From Agrostemma githago (taxonomy: Eukaryota > Streptophyta > Magnoliopsida > Caryophyllales > Caryophyllaceae), in assembly GCA_958450325.1 (NCBI GenBank), contig OY288245.1, forward strand, positions 61,429,441-61,493,440: a stretch of 64,000 nucleotides of DNA, written 5' to 3'. The position numbers and the translations under genes were made by a program. The notes under the pieces are model-generated. The model ran no database searches. It saw only the letters and a list, made by a program, of their open reading frames with translations, and was not told the origin of the DNA. Positions 34,001-45,123 of the stretch are shown piece after piece; position 1 is the first letter of the stretch; every line of letters begins with the position of its first letter.

Positions 34001-35016
34001 GGATCCTCTCCAGTGATAAAATTTACTGGATGGTCCACTATATGCCTTAGATGAGTGACACCTATCAAGCTGACCATCCAAAGGCCCATATTCATTTAAC
34101 TTAATAGTAATAAATTGGTGGTAGTTGAGAGTTTTGAATTCTGGCACAACAATCAATTGACTATCAATTTTCACCCTTCAAAGATCATTTGTGCCCAATT
34201 CAGTCAAATTAATCCATTAACAAAATTCGCAACCCTAACTTGACAATTCTAATGATCATATACAAGTGCAAAATTCGTTTGCAGAAATCAATATTTGGCA
34301 AAAGAAGGTTCGTCGTTCGCGGTACAATATTTGATGAAAAAAATGGTGGGAATCAATCAACCAGCGATCGACTTTCACATCACGGAGCTAGCTTGTTGAA
34401 GGTATTGTTTCTTCTCTTTATGTATAAAAGTTTCTGAAAACTAGGTGAAATTCAATACCATGTTCCCTTGCATGTAACTTAGTTTGCCTGAAAAATTAGC
34501 AATTTGGGTATTATAAGTCTTAAAGATGCTAAAACATTGAAATTAAAAGAATTTTGATGTGGCAGGCACTAATCAAGGTTATTTCTTTTATATTTTGAAC
34601 TCTAACGTCATAATAGTCAAATTTATCCTTTTTAATTATTCCAATAACACCAAATAAGCATTTTATTTAGTTAATTTTGTACTAGTCCACTTCTTTGACT
34701 ATGGTGAAAGTGAGCTTTCAATTATGTGTCGAGAGACAGTGCACACCAAGTGATAATTAAAGCCGTGCGATGGGAATTTGTTAAAACTACAAAAAAGGGA
34801 GTTTGTAGGGTAAAAAATGCTTACTAAATTATATTGAGAACCCATGATATCGTTAGGGAATAATGTCTCTGAGTTGTCGATCATTGTTTCCTGCATAATT
34901 AGAGTTTAATTTTAGTGCACATATTAAACAAAACTTTCTATAGTATTAACGTTGTTCCGGCTAAGGAATCAATTAACCCGACTTTGAATTCGGGTCCTAG
35001 AATGTGGTGCTACTAA
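34001..35016. other. Unassigned 1 kb, no gene recognised
   Basis: Begins with GAGGATCCTCTCCAGTGATAA near 34000, then AT-rich DNA. A 65-codon ORF at 34240-34437 has no recognisable domain. It is the flank of the E5 LTR and may be the only non-element DNA in the window. Confidence 0.35.
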
Positions 35017-35930
35017 TGTGATAACCGTCCGACTTCCTTCAGTCTCTCCTTCTCCTCACTCCGTTGGTCGGACCTTCCCGGCGGAGGTGACCTGCTCCCT
35101 GCACAATGAACGCATAGGGCCTCGGAGGTGTCCGAGGGAATCCTCTCCGATGCCTAAGTCAGTCCGTGGAATGCCTTGATGAACCTGGTTCGTGAGGAGC
35201 TAGGTGGCGTTTTTAGAGTGAGAATCTAAAGAGAGAAAATCAAACCTTTTGTATGTGGGAGGAAGGAAAGTATTTATACCTTCCTCCAAGAGAGAGAAGA
35301 GAGAAGGAGAGAGCGGGAAAATGGGTGGACGACAGAGTGACACGTGGGTCTGTCTTGTCAACTCATTCTCCCTTACCTTAGGCAAAATGACGGAGGGGCC
35401 CTTGGCTTCCCCTGTCCCTGCTAAGGGTGGGGGCGCCTTGGAGGCAGGCAGGCATGGAGCTTGACTGCCCTGCCCAGCGGATGGCGAGGCCCTGACGGGC
35501 GGGCGAGCGCTTCCAGGGTTCTACACTTGGGGTTTTCTTGGTAACCTTTCGCTAGTTGGCCTGCGGGGCAGGCCTTCTCGTGTTCATGGGTCGGGCTCTC
35601 CTGGGGCCTAATTGACAGGCGACCCGAGGCAGGCTACCGATCCTAATCAATTGGCCCTCGCCGGCTGGGGAGGAGTGGTGCTCCTGCTCAGCAGGCGATA
35701 TCTTGTTCTGGATGGGGAGGTTGACTTTCTAGGCTTCAATTTTGCATTAAATGCGCCGCGCGTTCCCGAGGGAGAGAACACAACCGCATTGGGCATGCGA
35801 AGAGTTGGAATGTCCTTCCTCATGATTACATTCCTCGTCAAGTGGCCACTTTGAGCAGCGTGTCAGGCCGATGATTGGCTTTCCTTTTCACAGAGGTGGT
35901 TTGGACGCCATTAATGTCGTGCTTTCCCTT
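35017..35930 (-). repeat. Probable 3' LTR of E5
   Basis: On the minus strand a TATA box (GGTATAAATAC, near 35265) is followed by ATTCTCACTCTAAAAACGCC, CTGACTTAGGCATCGGAGAGG and CGGACACCTCCGAGG, then the end GGTTATCACA at 35017. The TTAGGCATCGGAG stretch is typical of the R/U5 of plant gypsy LTRs. The outer edge is not defined. Confidence 0.5.
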
Positions 35931-35931
35931 G

Positions 35932-35938
35932 TATAAAT
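35932..35938 (+). promoter_or_regulatory. TATA box before the first E5 antisense ORF
   Basis: TATAAAT in CCCTTGTATAAATTTCG, about 70 bp before the ORF that starts near 36003. Confidence 0.5.
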
Positions 35939-36491
35939 TTCGTCCCTCCTTACCATTTTCACAACCCATCTTCATTTTTTCCTACTCCCTTTTCAGAGAA
36001 GCGTGCCTTGGATTAAGAAAACAGTGTTTTATTGTGGGGTTCGTGTGGTCGTTCGTTGCTTCAGGGGGCGTTGGAGGTTGAAGTACTCCAGAGCAGCTTT
36101 TCTGGCCCTGCGCCGCAGCAGGCGGCTTCAGTCTCGCTCTTCTCAGAGTGCCAGGAGGAGCGGTTCTGCCAGGGCAGGCAAGCGCCCTGCAAAAGCCTCA
36201 CCTCCGGCTGGGCCCATGCCTAGGTGTTGCTCCCAGGTAGGGGGCTGTTTCTATCGGGGATGCCACAAGTGCTTCCCCTAGCTACACCCAGAGCAGTTTG
36301 ATCCCAGCTGCCCTGAACTGAACTCCTCTTCTGAGTCAGGCCCTTCCTCTTCTCTGATGAGGAAGGTGGGTTGTGGCTCTTGTGATAATGCCAAGACAGT
36401 CCCTTATGGCAGGGACTGGGACATTAGCAGCCACGACTCCGGGGATAGTGAAGGCCAGGGATACTCCTCTGGTAGGGACGATGATGATGGC

Positions 36492-36496
36492 CCTGA
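36492..36496. repeat. E2 target-site duplication, left copy (CCTGA)
   Basis: CCTGA before the LTR start TGATAAGTG; identical to 54818-54822. Confidence 0.95.
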
Positions 36497-36833
36497 TGAT
36501 AAGTGTAGTTTGTAGTGCCTATTTGTTGTGTTTGGTCCCGGTTTCTCTTATGAAATCGCCCCTTGGGAGTGGATTCTGGGCTACTTATGCTTCTTCTAGT
36601 TCGTTTTAGGTTCCCAAGACCATTCATGGAGAATTGGAACGATTTCGACTCGTTTCCTACACATTTGGAGCCAACGAAGAGAAAGAACGATCACTCGGTA
36701 CCTTGGACTCGATCCCGAGACCTTGGGACCCATTCCCGAGCCCCTTAGACTCGATCCCGAGCAGCGAGAGTTGATGAGAAGCCCATGAGAAGCAAGGAGG
36801 GACCTTTATGATCATATTGGAGGTCTACAAGAC

Positions 36834-36980
36834 CCTTCCCGGGCGGGAAGAGTAGCCTTCCCGGTCGGGAAGGAGTGCAAGCAAAGACGAGCCACTGATG
36901 GGCCGTCTCGGGCGAGAAGGGGTCTTCTCAGCCAAGATGGGTCCCATCTCGGGCGAGACCATCTCATCTCGGCCGAGATG
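36834..36980. repeat. Palindrome array upstream of the E2 LTR TATA box
   Basis: CTTCCCGGGCGGGAAG, CCTTCCCGGTCGGGAAGG, GTCTCGGGCGAGAAG, ATCTCGGGCGAGAC and the perfect 16-bp palindrome CATCTCGGCCGAGATG (36965-36980). Two arm types (CTTCCCG and TCTCG) share the CGG/CCG centre. The block ends about 55 bp before the TATA box. Confidence 0.9.
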
Positions 36981-37033
36981 GGCCACCTGCAGCTCCGCCT
37001 CACTTCTTTTCTTCTCCTTATTCATTGTAACCC

Positions 37034-37041
37034 TATATATA
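37034..37041 (+). promoter_or_regulatory. TATA box of the E2 5' LTR
   Basis: TATATATA in GTAACCCTATATATACCCCCC; repeated at about 53782 in the 3' LTR. Confidence 0.8.
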
Positions 37042-38072
37042 CCCCCCTCTTGTAATCTTATGTTATGTTCTTCATTACCCACTAAACCCTAGACTAATAT
37101 AGCCTAGATTAGCCTAGATTAGTGTAGATTAGTCTTTAATTAGTCCTTAATCTTAGTTTAATCCTTGTAATATTGGAATTCTTGAAGATCTCTACCAATC
37201 TTAACAACATTGGTGGATGTTTGGGTTTTCTTCTATGCAAGTGTTTATCTTTTCTTCTCTTGTCTAGTTTGGTATAATCTTTCTCTTCTCCTTTCCTTTA
37301 TCTTTGTTTTATCATTCAAGTTTTAATCTTTGTTCATTGTATTGTTCATTGTACATTGTTTTCACTAGTTTCATTATGGATGTTTTGTTGTTTGTGTTGA
37401 TTTCTCTTGTTATGGTTATTATTAGTTTCATTATGTGTGAGTAGACTTTTTTTGGGGTTAGTAGGGGGATTAAGTGTTGATTATGGATGATTAGGGTTTG
37501 ATTGTGGGTAAAGGTGGATTCTTTGTTACTAGTCACATATTATGCACACCATGTGTTTGTTGAAATGCTTGTTAGAGTAGTATTTGCAAATACTTCTCTG
37601 GCTTGTCTTCCTCTTCTTATTGTGTGATTGATTTGTGGTTGAATCCTTGTGTATTAGGTAACATCTTGCATAAGTATTCGGGTTTTGTCTTTGACACAAG
37701 AGTGCGGACATTGGCTTTGACGCGAGAGCGCGGACCAACCTTAGTAACTAAGTGAACCTTGTACCATCGATCTCCCAACTATCCTACTACACTTATGAAC
37801 CCGACCTAACCCTATTCTTTCCTTATTAGATTTCTTCATTATTCTTGTCATTGTTTCCTTTAGTCTTAGTTTATTCTTAGTCGTAGCTTTATCCCCCTTT
37901 ATCATTCCAGTTTAGCTTAGCCTAGTTGACCTAGTCTTGTATTTGGGTAGACCTTAGTCTAGACACCTCTTACCGTCCCCGTGGACTCGACCCGACTTGC
38001 CCTATCTACGTGTTAGGAATAGTTGGTTTTTATTTGTTGGCGGGGATCCACGGCAAATCCCTCCCATCAATT

Positions 38073-38090
38073 TGGCGCCGTTGCCGGGGA
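38073..38090 (+). other. E2 primer binding site, tRNA-Asp type
   Basis: TGGCGCCGTTGCCGGGGA, 3 bases after the LTR; identical to the E1 PBS. Confidence 0.92.
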
Positions 38091-38375
38091 CGGTGCTAGT
38101 TTAGACCTAGTTTGCCTATCTACTTGACTTTGTCTTTTGTTTTTGTGTTTTTCTTTTTTCTTTTTTTTGTTCTTTTGCTTCTTGTGTGTGCGAAGTTTAT
38201 TTCCTTCTTGTCTAGTGCCCAAAAAGCACTAGACTTCTCACGTTTGCTCTTAGTCTACAGTTTGTGCCTAGAGGTGGTGACCATCTTCTTCTTTACAACT
38301 TAGAGCCGCTTTAACGGACGGTTGCTAGATTGAGAGGTCCTCAACCGGGTACGAGCCACGATTTTCGAGTATAGC

Positions 38376-39772
38376 ATGAGGTTTGATCTAAACTCCCCAC
38401 CCATAGAAGCTACAACAAGCTACTCCTATTCCTCCATGAATCGAGACTATGCCATGATGTCTCCGAACTACCACCAAGCTTCATTTGGTAATCAAGAAAC
38501 CCGTGTTATGAGCTTCAAGGATATGGAAACGGCTTCCATAGAGTGAGTGCTTATCAACCTTGTGATCGGGGTGGTTATTACTCAAATTACCATCATGAAC
38601 CCACCTTGCCTCATCATATTTCTCCTTATGGAAGCCAATTTCCCCAAAACCCACCATATTACCAATCACCTCAACCTCACTACCATGTAGCACTCCAAAA
38701 CCCCAATGATCACCAAATGCCCCACTTGGAGTTATATCAATCATTTCTTCAATTGCAAAGGAGCCAACAAGAAATGGCCATTCAAATGCAAAAGAACCAA
38801 GAGGAATTCATGGCCCAATATCAAAGGGAAACCGAGGCGATGGATGCTCGATTAAATACGTTATCGGTTAAAACCGTAATGTTTTTATCCCGAACGTCAC
38901 AACTAGATGAAGGGTGCTCACTTAAGCAAAGGGAGCAACCTAGTCATGAAGCCGCCGATGAAGCTCCTTTTGGAAGCGAAATTTCCTTTGAAGAACCTCA
39001 ATCGTCTGCCCAAGAAGAGGTGAAAGAGGAGATAATCCTCGATGGAGGTGTTTTTGGTGAAGAATTGGGTGAGGATAGTGGGAATTTGAAGAGTTTCATT
39101 GATGAAAACACCGATATAATAGAGAAAAGTCAAGAGTCTACCCCCTCTATACTTGTTGAACCTTCAATCCCCTCCACTTGCCCTCCTCCTGAGCTTAATG
39201 CCGCTTCTTATGAGCCTATTGTTGAAGATGTTGACCTTTGGAATAAGTTGAGTGAGGTGATAAGTGTTGTGAAGTCATGGGATATGAATGATGAAATCAA
39301 GTCGCCCATATGTGATAATCCAATAAAATATTGTGAACCCCTTGTGTGTAATTTGGATCTTCGTTTAGAGGAGGTTGAAACCGCTTGTTTAAGTTTCAAA
39401 TCTCTTCTTATTGATGATGTGGGGAAGAACGATGTTTTAGGATTGGGAGATATTGGGCCGGAACTTGTTGATGACTTGGGTTTGCTTGATGATAAGAAGA
39501 GGGTTAAACTCCCTTTTGACCCTTGTGTTAGAAATTCAAGCTTTGGTTGTTCTAGGAGACGATGCTTAGGGAGGAAGAGGTCGGTAAGGCTTGTAGGATG
39601 GATAGACCCCGAAGACAACATGAAAAGTGACATTGGGGCTTGGGATTACTACTTCTTGCCTCCACCTTGGAGGCTTTGGAGGATATCTTGGCTCGGGCAC
39701 TCTTTGAACCTTCATTATGATGTGGGTCGTGTGTTTGACTTGCTCCTCCAAGCCCTTGATGGCTATGGATAA
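38376..39772 (+). pseudogene. E2 gag-position ORF, one frameshift near the start
   Basis: ATG 38376 opens MRFDLNSPPIEATTSYSY and stops at 38544-38546. The overlapping frame continues from about 38543 for 409 codons to 39772, so a single indel is likely. The N-terminal part is Tyr/Pro/His-rich (PYYQSPQPHYHVALQNP). Then comes a probable coiled coil (LQRSQQEMAIQMQKNQEEF) and a long acidic region, ending in a basic patch (CSRRRCLGRKRSVRL). There is no Retrotrans_gag core, zinc knuckle or protease motif. The position after the PBS suggests a gag derivative or a replacement protein. The 409-codon opening without stops suggests that it was under selection until recently. Confidence 0.6.
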
Positions 39773-40166
39773 GAAGGATATATCCACCATTCTCGGTTTG
39801 ACGGAGTTCCTAAAGAACCGTCATGTTGTATATTCCCCTTTCCCTCTTCTTTTGAGCTTTTGTGATTGTAATTGTGTTATTTGTGTATTTGTTTCTAGGA
39901 ATTGTGTGTTTTGTGGAATTCTTGTAATTTGGTATTTTGATGAGCGATGTGAGGGAGAGATTTGATGGTGTTTATTGAGTTTACTTGATAGGTCATAGTG
40001 AAGATGAAGTTTCGAGGAGAGTAGTGGATAATAGAAGCTTGGATTTGGGCATGGGAGTCGGTTTTTGAAGCTTTTGACAAGCTTTTACGGACGAGATTTT
40101 AGATCTCGGTGTATTGGTGGCCTTGTGGGTGAAGCTATCAAGGAAATGAAGGGCTAGAAGACTCTT

Positions 40167-40334
40167 CACGACCGGGAAGAAAGCATCCCGACCGGGAAGG
40201 ATGAGCCATCCCGACCGGGAAGGATGTCATCCCGATCGGGATGAGTGTACCAAAAATTGGGTTTTCTGGAGTGTGATCCCGACCGGGAAGGGTGTGTCAT
40301 CCCGACCGGGACCATCCATCCCGACCGGGATGGT
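40167..40334. repeat. E2 internal palindrome array (ATCCCGnnCGGGAT type)
   Basis: Seven sites: TTCACGACCGGGAAG, CATCCCGACCGGGAAG, CATCCCGACCGGGAAG, the perfect CATCCCGATCGGGATG (40228-40243), GATCCCGACCGGGAAG, CATCCCGACCGGGACC and CATCCCGACCGGGATGG. It is followed about 50 bp later by a CT-rich region with TTTTATACCCC, as in a promoter. Confidence 0.9.
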
Positions 40335-41087
40335 GCCATGCTCCTCCTTTTGCCTCTTCTTTGTCATGTGAGCCCACCCTACCATTTTATACCCCTCCCA
40401 ACCTCCCTACCTACCCTTGCACCTATCATATGACCCCTGCACTTCATATACATAAATTCATCTCATTTTCTCTTCACTATACACCGAGTTTCACATCAAA
40501 TCCCACCTCCTTTTACAAATTGCAAGCTTAGTACTTCAACCATGCAACCTTATCGAGAATGAAGAGGAATAAAAATGATGAAGACTAGCTATGTGCCGAT
40601 ATCGAACATTGAGACGATGGAGTGAGTGAGTTGCTAACCGATTGGTACGACAACTATCCTTTCTTTTCCGTCTTTTATTGCTTGTTTTCCCTTGTTTGTT
40701 CCCTTCCACTTTTTGGTATCATGGTGGCCCTCGAGGCCTTGGTAGACATTGCTCCCGATTCTTGATGACGTGATTGCATCGAGAATCTTTTGAAAAATCC
40801 AAATTGACAAGAATTTTCACTTTTTCTTTAATTTTACTTTCTTTTGATAGGATTTAGTCGGATTCGGGTGGAATCTGGGCTAGGTGACTTGATTACACCT
40901 AGTCCTCCCCTCCCATTTTCTTCTTTTATTTCTTCCCCCATCCATATCTTTTCTCGTCTCGGCCCATGGTGACTTGACTACACCCCGGCCGGACACATTT
41001 TACCCTTTCCTCGGCTTTTCTTTTTGATTTTTAGCTTCATTTTCGTAGTTTCTCTTCTTTTTTAGTGGCTCCATACACTACGATCGA

Positions 41088-41120
41088 GCATGAGGACATT
41101 GCTCGGTTTAAGTGTGGGGG
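41088..41120 (+). other. E2 Athila 3' motif (GAGGACATTGC ... GTGTGGGGGAG)
   Basis: CATGAGGACATTGCTCGG followed by TTTAAGTGTGGGGGAG. A second AAGTGTGGGGGA abuts the 3' LTR at 53233, so the tract is present twice. Confidence 0.7.
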
Positions 41121-42452
41121 AGCAATATCCTAGTGTAGTTTAGTTTTATTTTCGTAGTTTTTTTTCTGAAAAATCTTAAAAAAAACCATAAAAATTTGAA
41201 AAAATTTCACAAAAATCAAAAAGATTTTTCCTTTGTGTCTTTTCCTTTTGTGTCGTTGTGTCGTATTTTTGTTGTGTTGTGCGTGTTTTGCCTCCCTTTC
41301 TCCTTGTAGGTCGCTTAATCACCGTTAACTTTGGAGGGCTTTCAAGACATCCGGTAACATATTTTTATCCCTTTTTCCTCTTTATCTCTTGTGGAGTTTG
41401 GAGGAGAATTTGTGATGATGTGTGCTCGGGTGGAGCTTTGTAGAGTTTGAGGTTGATTTGGTGGCTTGTTTGGAAGTTCGGGGTGGTGTTTGTTCTCTTT
41501 GTGTGTTTGTTTTGTTTTGTTTTGTCATCTTTGTCTCATTTTCTTTCGTTTTTGTTGCGTCTTGTTTTGTGTTGTGTAGTTTGTGTCTTGTGTAATAAAA
41601 GGTTTTCGAAAACCCGGTTTTGTGGCTAGTGTGAAAGTGTTTACTTTCCCTTTCTAATGATGTGAATCGAGTCTTGGACTTTAGTCTAGTAGAATGACTT
41701 TAAATCAATAGTTTCGTTGGTCCTTTACCTTGAGTCCACCTAGTCTACTAGGGATTTACTACGGGATTTGCATTTTGACCATTATGACCACCCACAGTAT
41801 GAAAAGGCCTTGGTTTCCGAGTCCCGTTCCTTAGGTGACCATGTTCGAAATTGTTTGACTAGTCCAAGTTTTCCACCTTTTTGTGGGTTTGAAGGGAAAG
41901 CGCGCCCTACTCACCAATTTTCCTACCTTCTACACATATTCCCACAAATAATTTGCAAAATTGTTGAAGTTCTTACTTAGGTACAAGAAATGCCTACAAA
42001 ACATGATTCAACAAAAGGTCTAGCCAAGTCAAGAAAAAAAAAGAAAGAAGAAAAAGAAAAGGCACAATAAATCAAAAAGAAAATACAAAAGAATAAAAAA
42101 AATGGCATAGCAACTCAAAAGCCAAATATAAAAAAAAAAAAAAAAAAAGAAAAATGCCAAAAGAAAATCGTCTCACAAAAAGATTCTCACCCACTCAAAA
42201 TAAGCCTTCTTTCGATTGTTACCGTGAAGAGCCTACCAAAGGACCGAGTCCCTAGGAAGGATGATAGCGGTAATGATCGGTCTTCCCTCATTTTGCAAAC
42301 CTTATCCACCTTTTTACTTGGACTAGTTAGGTGGTTTTGAGCATGGGACGACCCTCTTGGCCCATCGCTAAAGGGGGCGGGGTCTCACTTACCTACAGTG
42401 TCGACTAACACCGTGGTTCACCCTTTTTCCATCCCGCCGATCGTCCCGTAGT

Positions 42453-42457
42453 ACGTT
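42453..42457. repeat. TatNA target-site duplication, left copy (ACGTT)
   Basis: ACGTT before the LTR; identical to 52812-52816. Confidence 0.93.
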
Positions 42458-43337
42458 GGTAGACACCCGCATTTTGACTGCCAGGTGTCTATGGCAGTTT
42501 CCAAAAATCACCCGATGATGATCGGACGCTAACATGTTTCTACGCGCTCGGATACGGGCTCAAATCCATTAATCGCTGGCTAACACACTTACAGAGTACA
42601 AATATCACAAAATCAACCTCGAATCCAGGCCCAGTGGATCATTCCAAGTCAAACAAGACTAATTTGGGCCAAAACCGACACCGGAATTAAAACCGACTTT
42701 TAACGATTGGGTCAACCCCGGTCAAAGTCGTTTCCGAGACACACAAAACAACCCATACAACCATCAAAAGTCCAAGTCAAATGCAAAACCCATCAAGCAA
42801 TCAAAGTCAAGGTCCAAAACAAAGGACCCGTGCACCCCGACTGGGCCACTCGATCGAGTGACCCACCCACTCGATCGAGTGGGCTTGTTTTGAGCCCGAC
42901 GGCTGGCTTCACGGGCCACTCGACCGAGTTAGCCCTATACTCGGTCGAGTAACCCTAAATCGGGTGCCCTAGCTCTCCCTATATAAGCAACCCCCATGCA
43001 ACACAATTACACATCTTTTTTACAAACCCTACACACACACTACATTCTTTAGCAATCTTAAAAAACCCTAGTACACTCTAAGACAACCCTAACACATCTA
43101 CACACACTTCAAAACCCTAGCAATTCTACACTAGCAAAAACCCTAAACCTAGTTTTAGGAATCAAACCCGAGCCACCATAACTTAGCCTCCATACACCTC
43201 GAAGACTCTTGTGTTAAAAGCCACGGTTACGAGTCCGCACCGAGACAAGAACATGTAGGTTGAGGGTGACAAACCTCTTTCTTCTCCTTTCCCTTTTCTT
43301 CTCGTCGTCCATCTCTTTTTTTTTATTCCTTTTTTCG

Positions 43338-43378
<41 letters not shown>

Positions 43379-43397
43379 GTTTATTATTATTATTACG

Positions 43398-43483
<86 letters not shown>

Positions 43484-45102
43484 TACGATTATTATTATTA
43501 TTATTTACCTCGTTATCATTATTGCGTCATAATATCGGTAATATCGTTAGTATCAAAATATTAAAATACTCATTGATTTGTGTCAAGTAAGAAGGATATC
43601 GGGATAAGAAAACACGAACATACAAGTGTACTGCACACATCGTTGACGGTCGCTTATCCCGGTACCCCGATTATTTGATTATTGAGATGAGTCAACTTAA
43701 ACAAGAATTCGTCATTATTTCTCGTCGTTATCATCTTTAATATTGCATTCATCGAATTTTCTAAAACCAATTTTAATAAGGGTCGAAACCCGTTGACACG
43801 GATCCGACATCACGATCTCTAGGGATTTATCGATGTCGGAGAAGTCGAGGGGATCAAATTCTTTTATTATTTAATCAAAGAGTCAATCTTTCTAAATCGC
43901 ATTAAATCAACTTAGGGCAATTTTCGTTGATGCTAAATAATTGTCAAAACAATTCTTTAGAATTATGACATTATTAACGCGGAGAAAATTTAATCACATC
44001 TCAATAATCAATTTAAAACGATTTTCGACATAAAACACGATTTTACAAACGATTCTTAATTCGTACAGAGGGCACTCGACCGACTGCCTAGCCCACTCGG
44101 TCGAGTGGCACCTCAAAATCAAGTCAGAATGCTAATCACGATCACCACTCGATCGAGTCTCACAGTGACTCGGTCGAGTGGCCATGTACTCGACCGAGTT
44201 GGTCAATAACTCGGCCGAGTACGGTCTAGTACGCAAAACAGAATCGTCTTTTACAGGTTAACTCGATCGAATCCATCGGCTACTCGATCGAGTAACCTCA
44301 TCACGACCAAAACAAATGAGTCGTACATTCTTCTATTTTCAAACTCGATAGTATTTTACGACTTAGGTCAACATGTGCTTAATTAATCACGTGTATACTA
44401 TCTTTTCAAACCATGCATCTCATATTTGCATCTCGTTTACATCATTCAATTCAATTCATCATTTGCACAAACCGTTATTATTCGTTATTTCATTACATCG
44501 TTACTAACGCGTTTGTTATTTCTTTTGTCAATTTAATTATTGTTCGTTTATTGTACTAAATGAACCCGCATGCTAAAATACAAATTCGACGTTAATTTTA
44601 GTTGCATTAAATTGACTTAGAAACCCTTTTCAATTTCATTCACATGCCTAGGAAAAACAATGTTTGCATAAGCATTTTTCCCGTTTTACTAACGCGCGTA
44701 TTGTAAGTCATTCGAATTCTTAGTAGAGGCCGCTAATGTGCGGGCGGGGTTGGGTGTCCTTTGTGGGCTTCCTAACACGTACCCTCACCCCTTACTCAGA
44801 ACCTCGGTTTCCGGATGCCCGAAACCGTTGGTGCACGAGAGTCATTCAATACACGATATCCGATAATGTCGGTATCGGTATCAAATACAAAGTGACGAAA
44901 CTCTGACATCGGAAATGGGCCGTATTTTGTATATGGCCCACTAAGACATAAAGTGGGCTCGAATGGTTCCGAATAACCACAAAATTCGGTGGCGACTCCA
45001 CATAGACCTAAATTTCAATTCGATCCATTCTCATATGGAGATTCATTCGCCTACCCAAATCCGTGCGTGGCCGCGTCGGGGTGGACCTATGTCATGTCCA
45101 CA
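42458..45102 (+). repeat. TatNA 5' LTR
   Basis: 2645 bp. The first base is G (GGTAGACACC) where all other copies have T. Palindrome block A 42848-42953, TATATAAG at 42980, a (TTA)n tract at 43340-43503, block B 44077-44297. Confidence 0.95.
43340..43503. repeat. (TTA)n microsatellite in TatNA 5' LTR
   Basis: TTA/ATT repeats with a few TTACG interruptions, about 164 bp. The same place in the 3' LTR holds about 339 bp. Confidence 0.95.
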
Positions 45103-45105
45103 ATT

Positions 45106-45123
45106 TGGCGACTCCGCTGGGGA
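45106..45123 (+). other. TatNA primer binding site, tRNA-Arg type
   Basis: TGGCGACTCCGCTGGGGA, identical to Tat1. Confidence 0.92.

Larger units (their letters stand above)
36497..38069 (+). repeat. E2 5' LTR
   Basis: TGATAAGTGTAGTTTG to CTCCCATCA, 1573 bp. Palindromes 36834-36980, TATA 37034, then an AT-rich R/U5. No coding. Confidence 0.97.
39773..42457 (+). other. E2 internal non-coding region
   Basis: Contains a second palindrome array (40167-40334), a CT-rich leader-like stretch (40370-40540), the Athila 3' islands, the GAGGACATTGC motif and A-rich DNA at 42030-42150. In E1 a late ORF follows the corresponding array; here only a short opening near 40540 remains, so that ORF has been lost. 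Confidence 0.6.

Noticed and set aside
34240..34437. Possible host-gene exon (65 codons)
   Set aside because: No recognised domain, no splice pattern, AT-rich flanks; chance ORF is as likely.
36803..37100. Short ORFs over the E2 LTR palindromes (also at 53574-53841)
   Set aside because: Overlapping openings on both strands caused by GC-rich palindromes; no start context or conservation pattern.
38481..38744. Minus-strand ORF opposite the E2 gag-position ORF
   Set aside because: Shadow of the plus-strand coding pattern; no domain and no promoter-like sequence.
43260..43532. ORF with a long poly-isoleucine run (also 50795-51241)
   Set aside because: It is a translation of the (TTA/ATT)n microsatellite; length differs between the LTRs of the same element.
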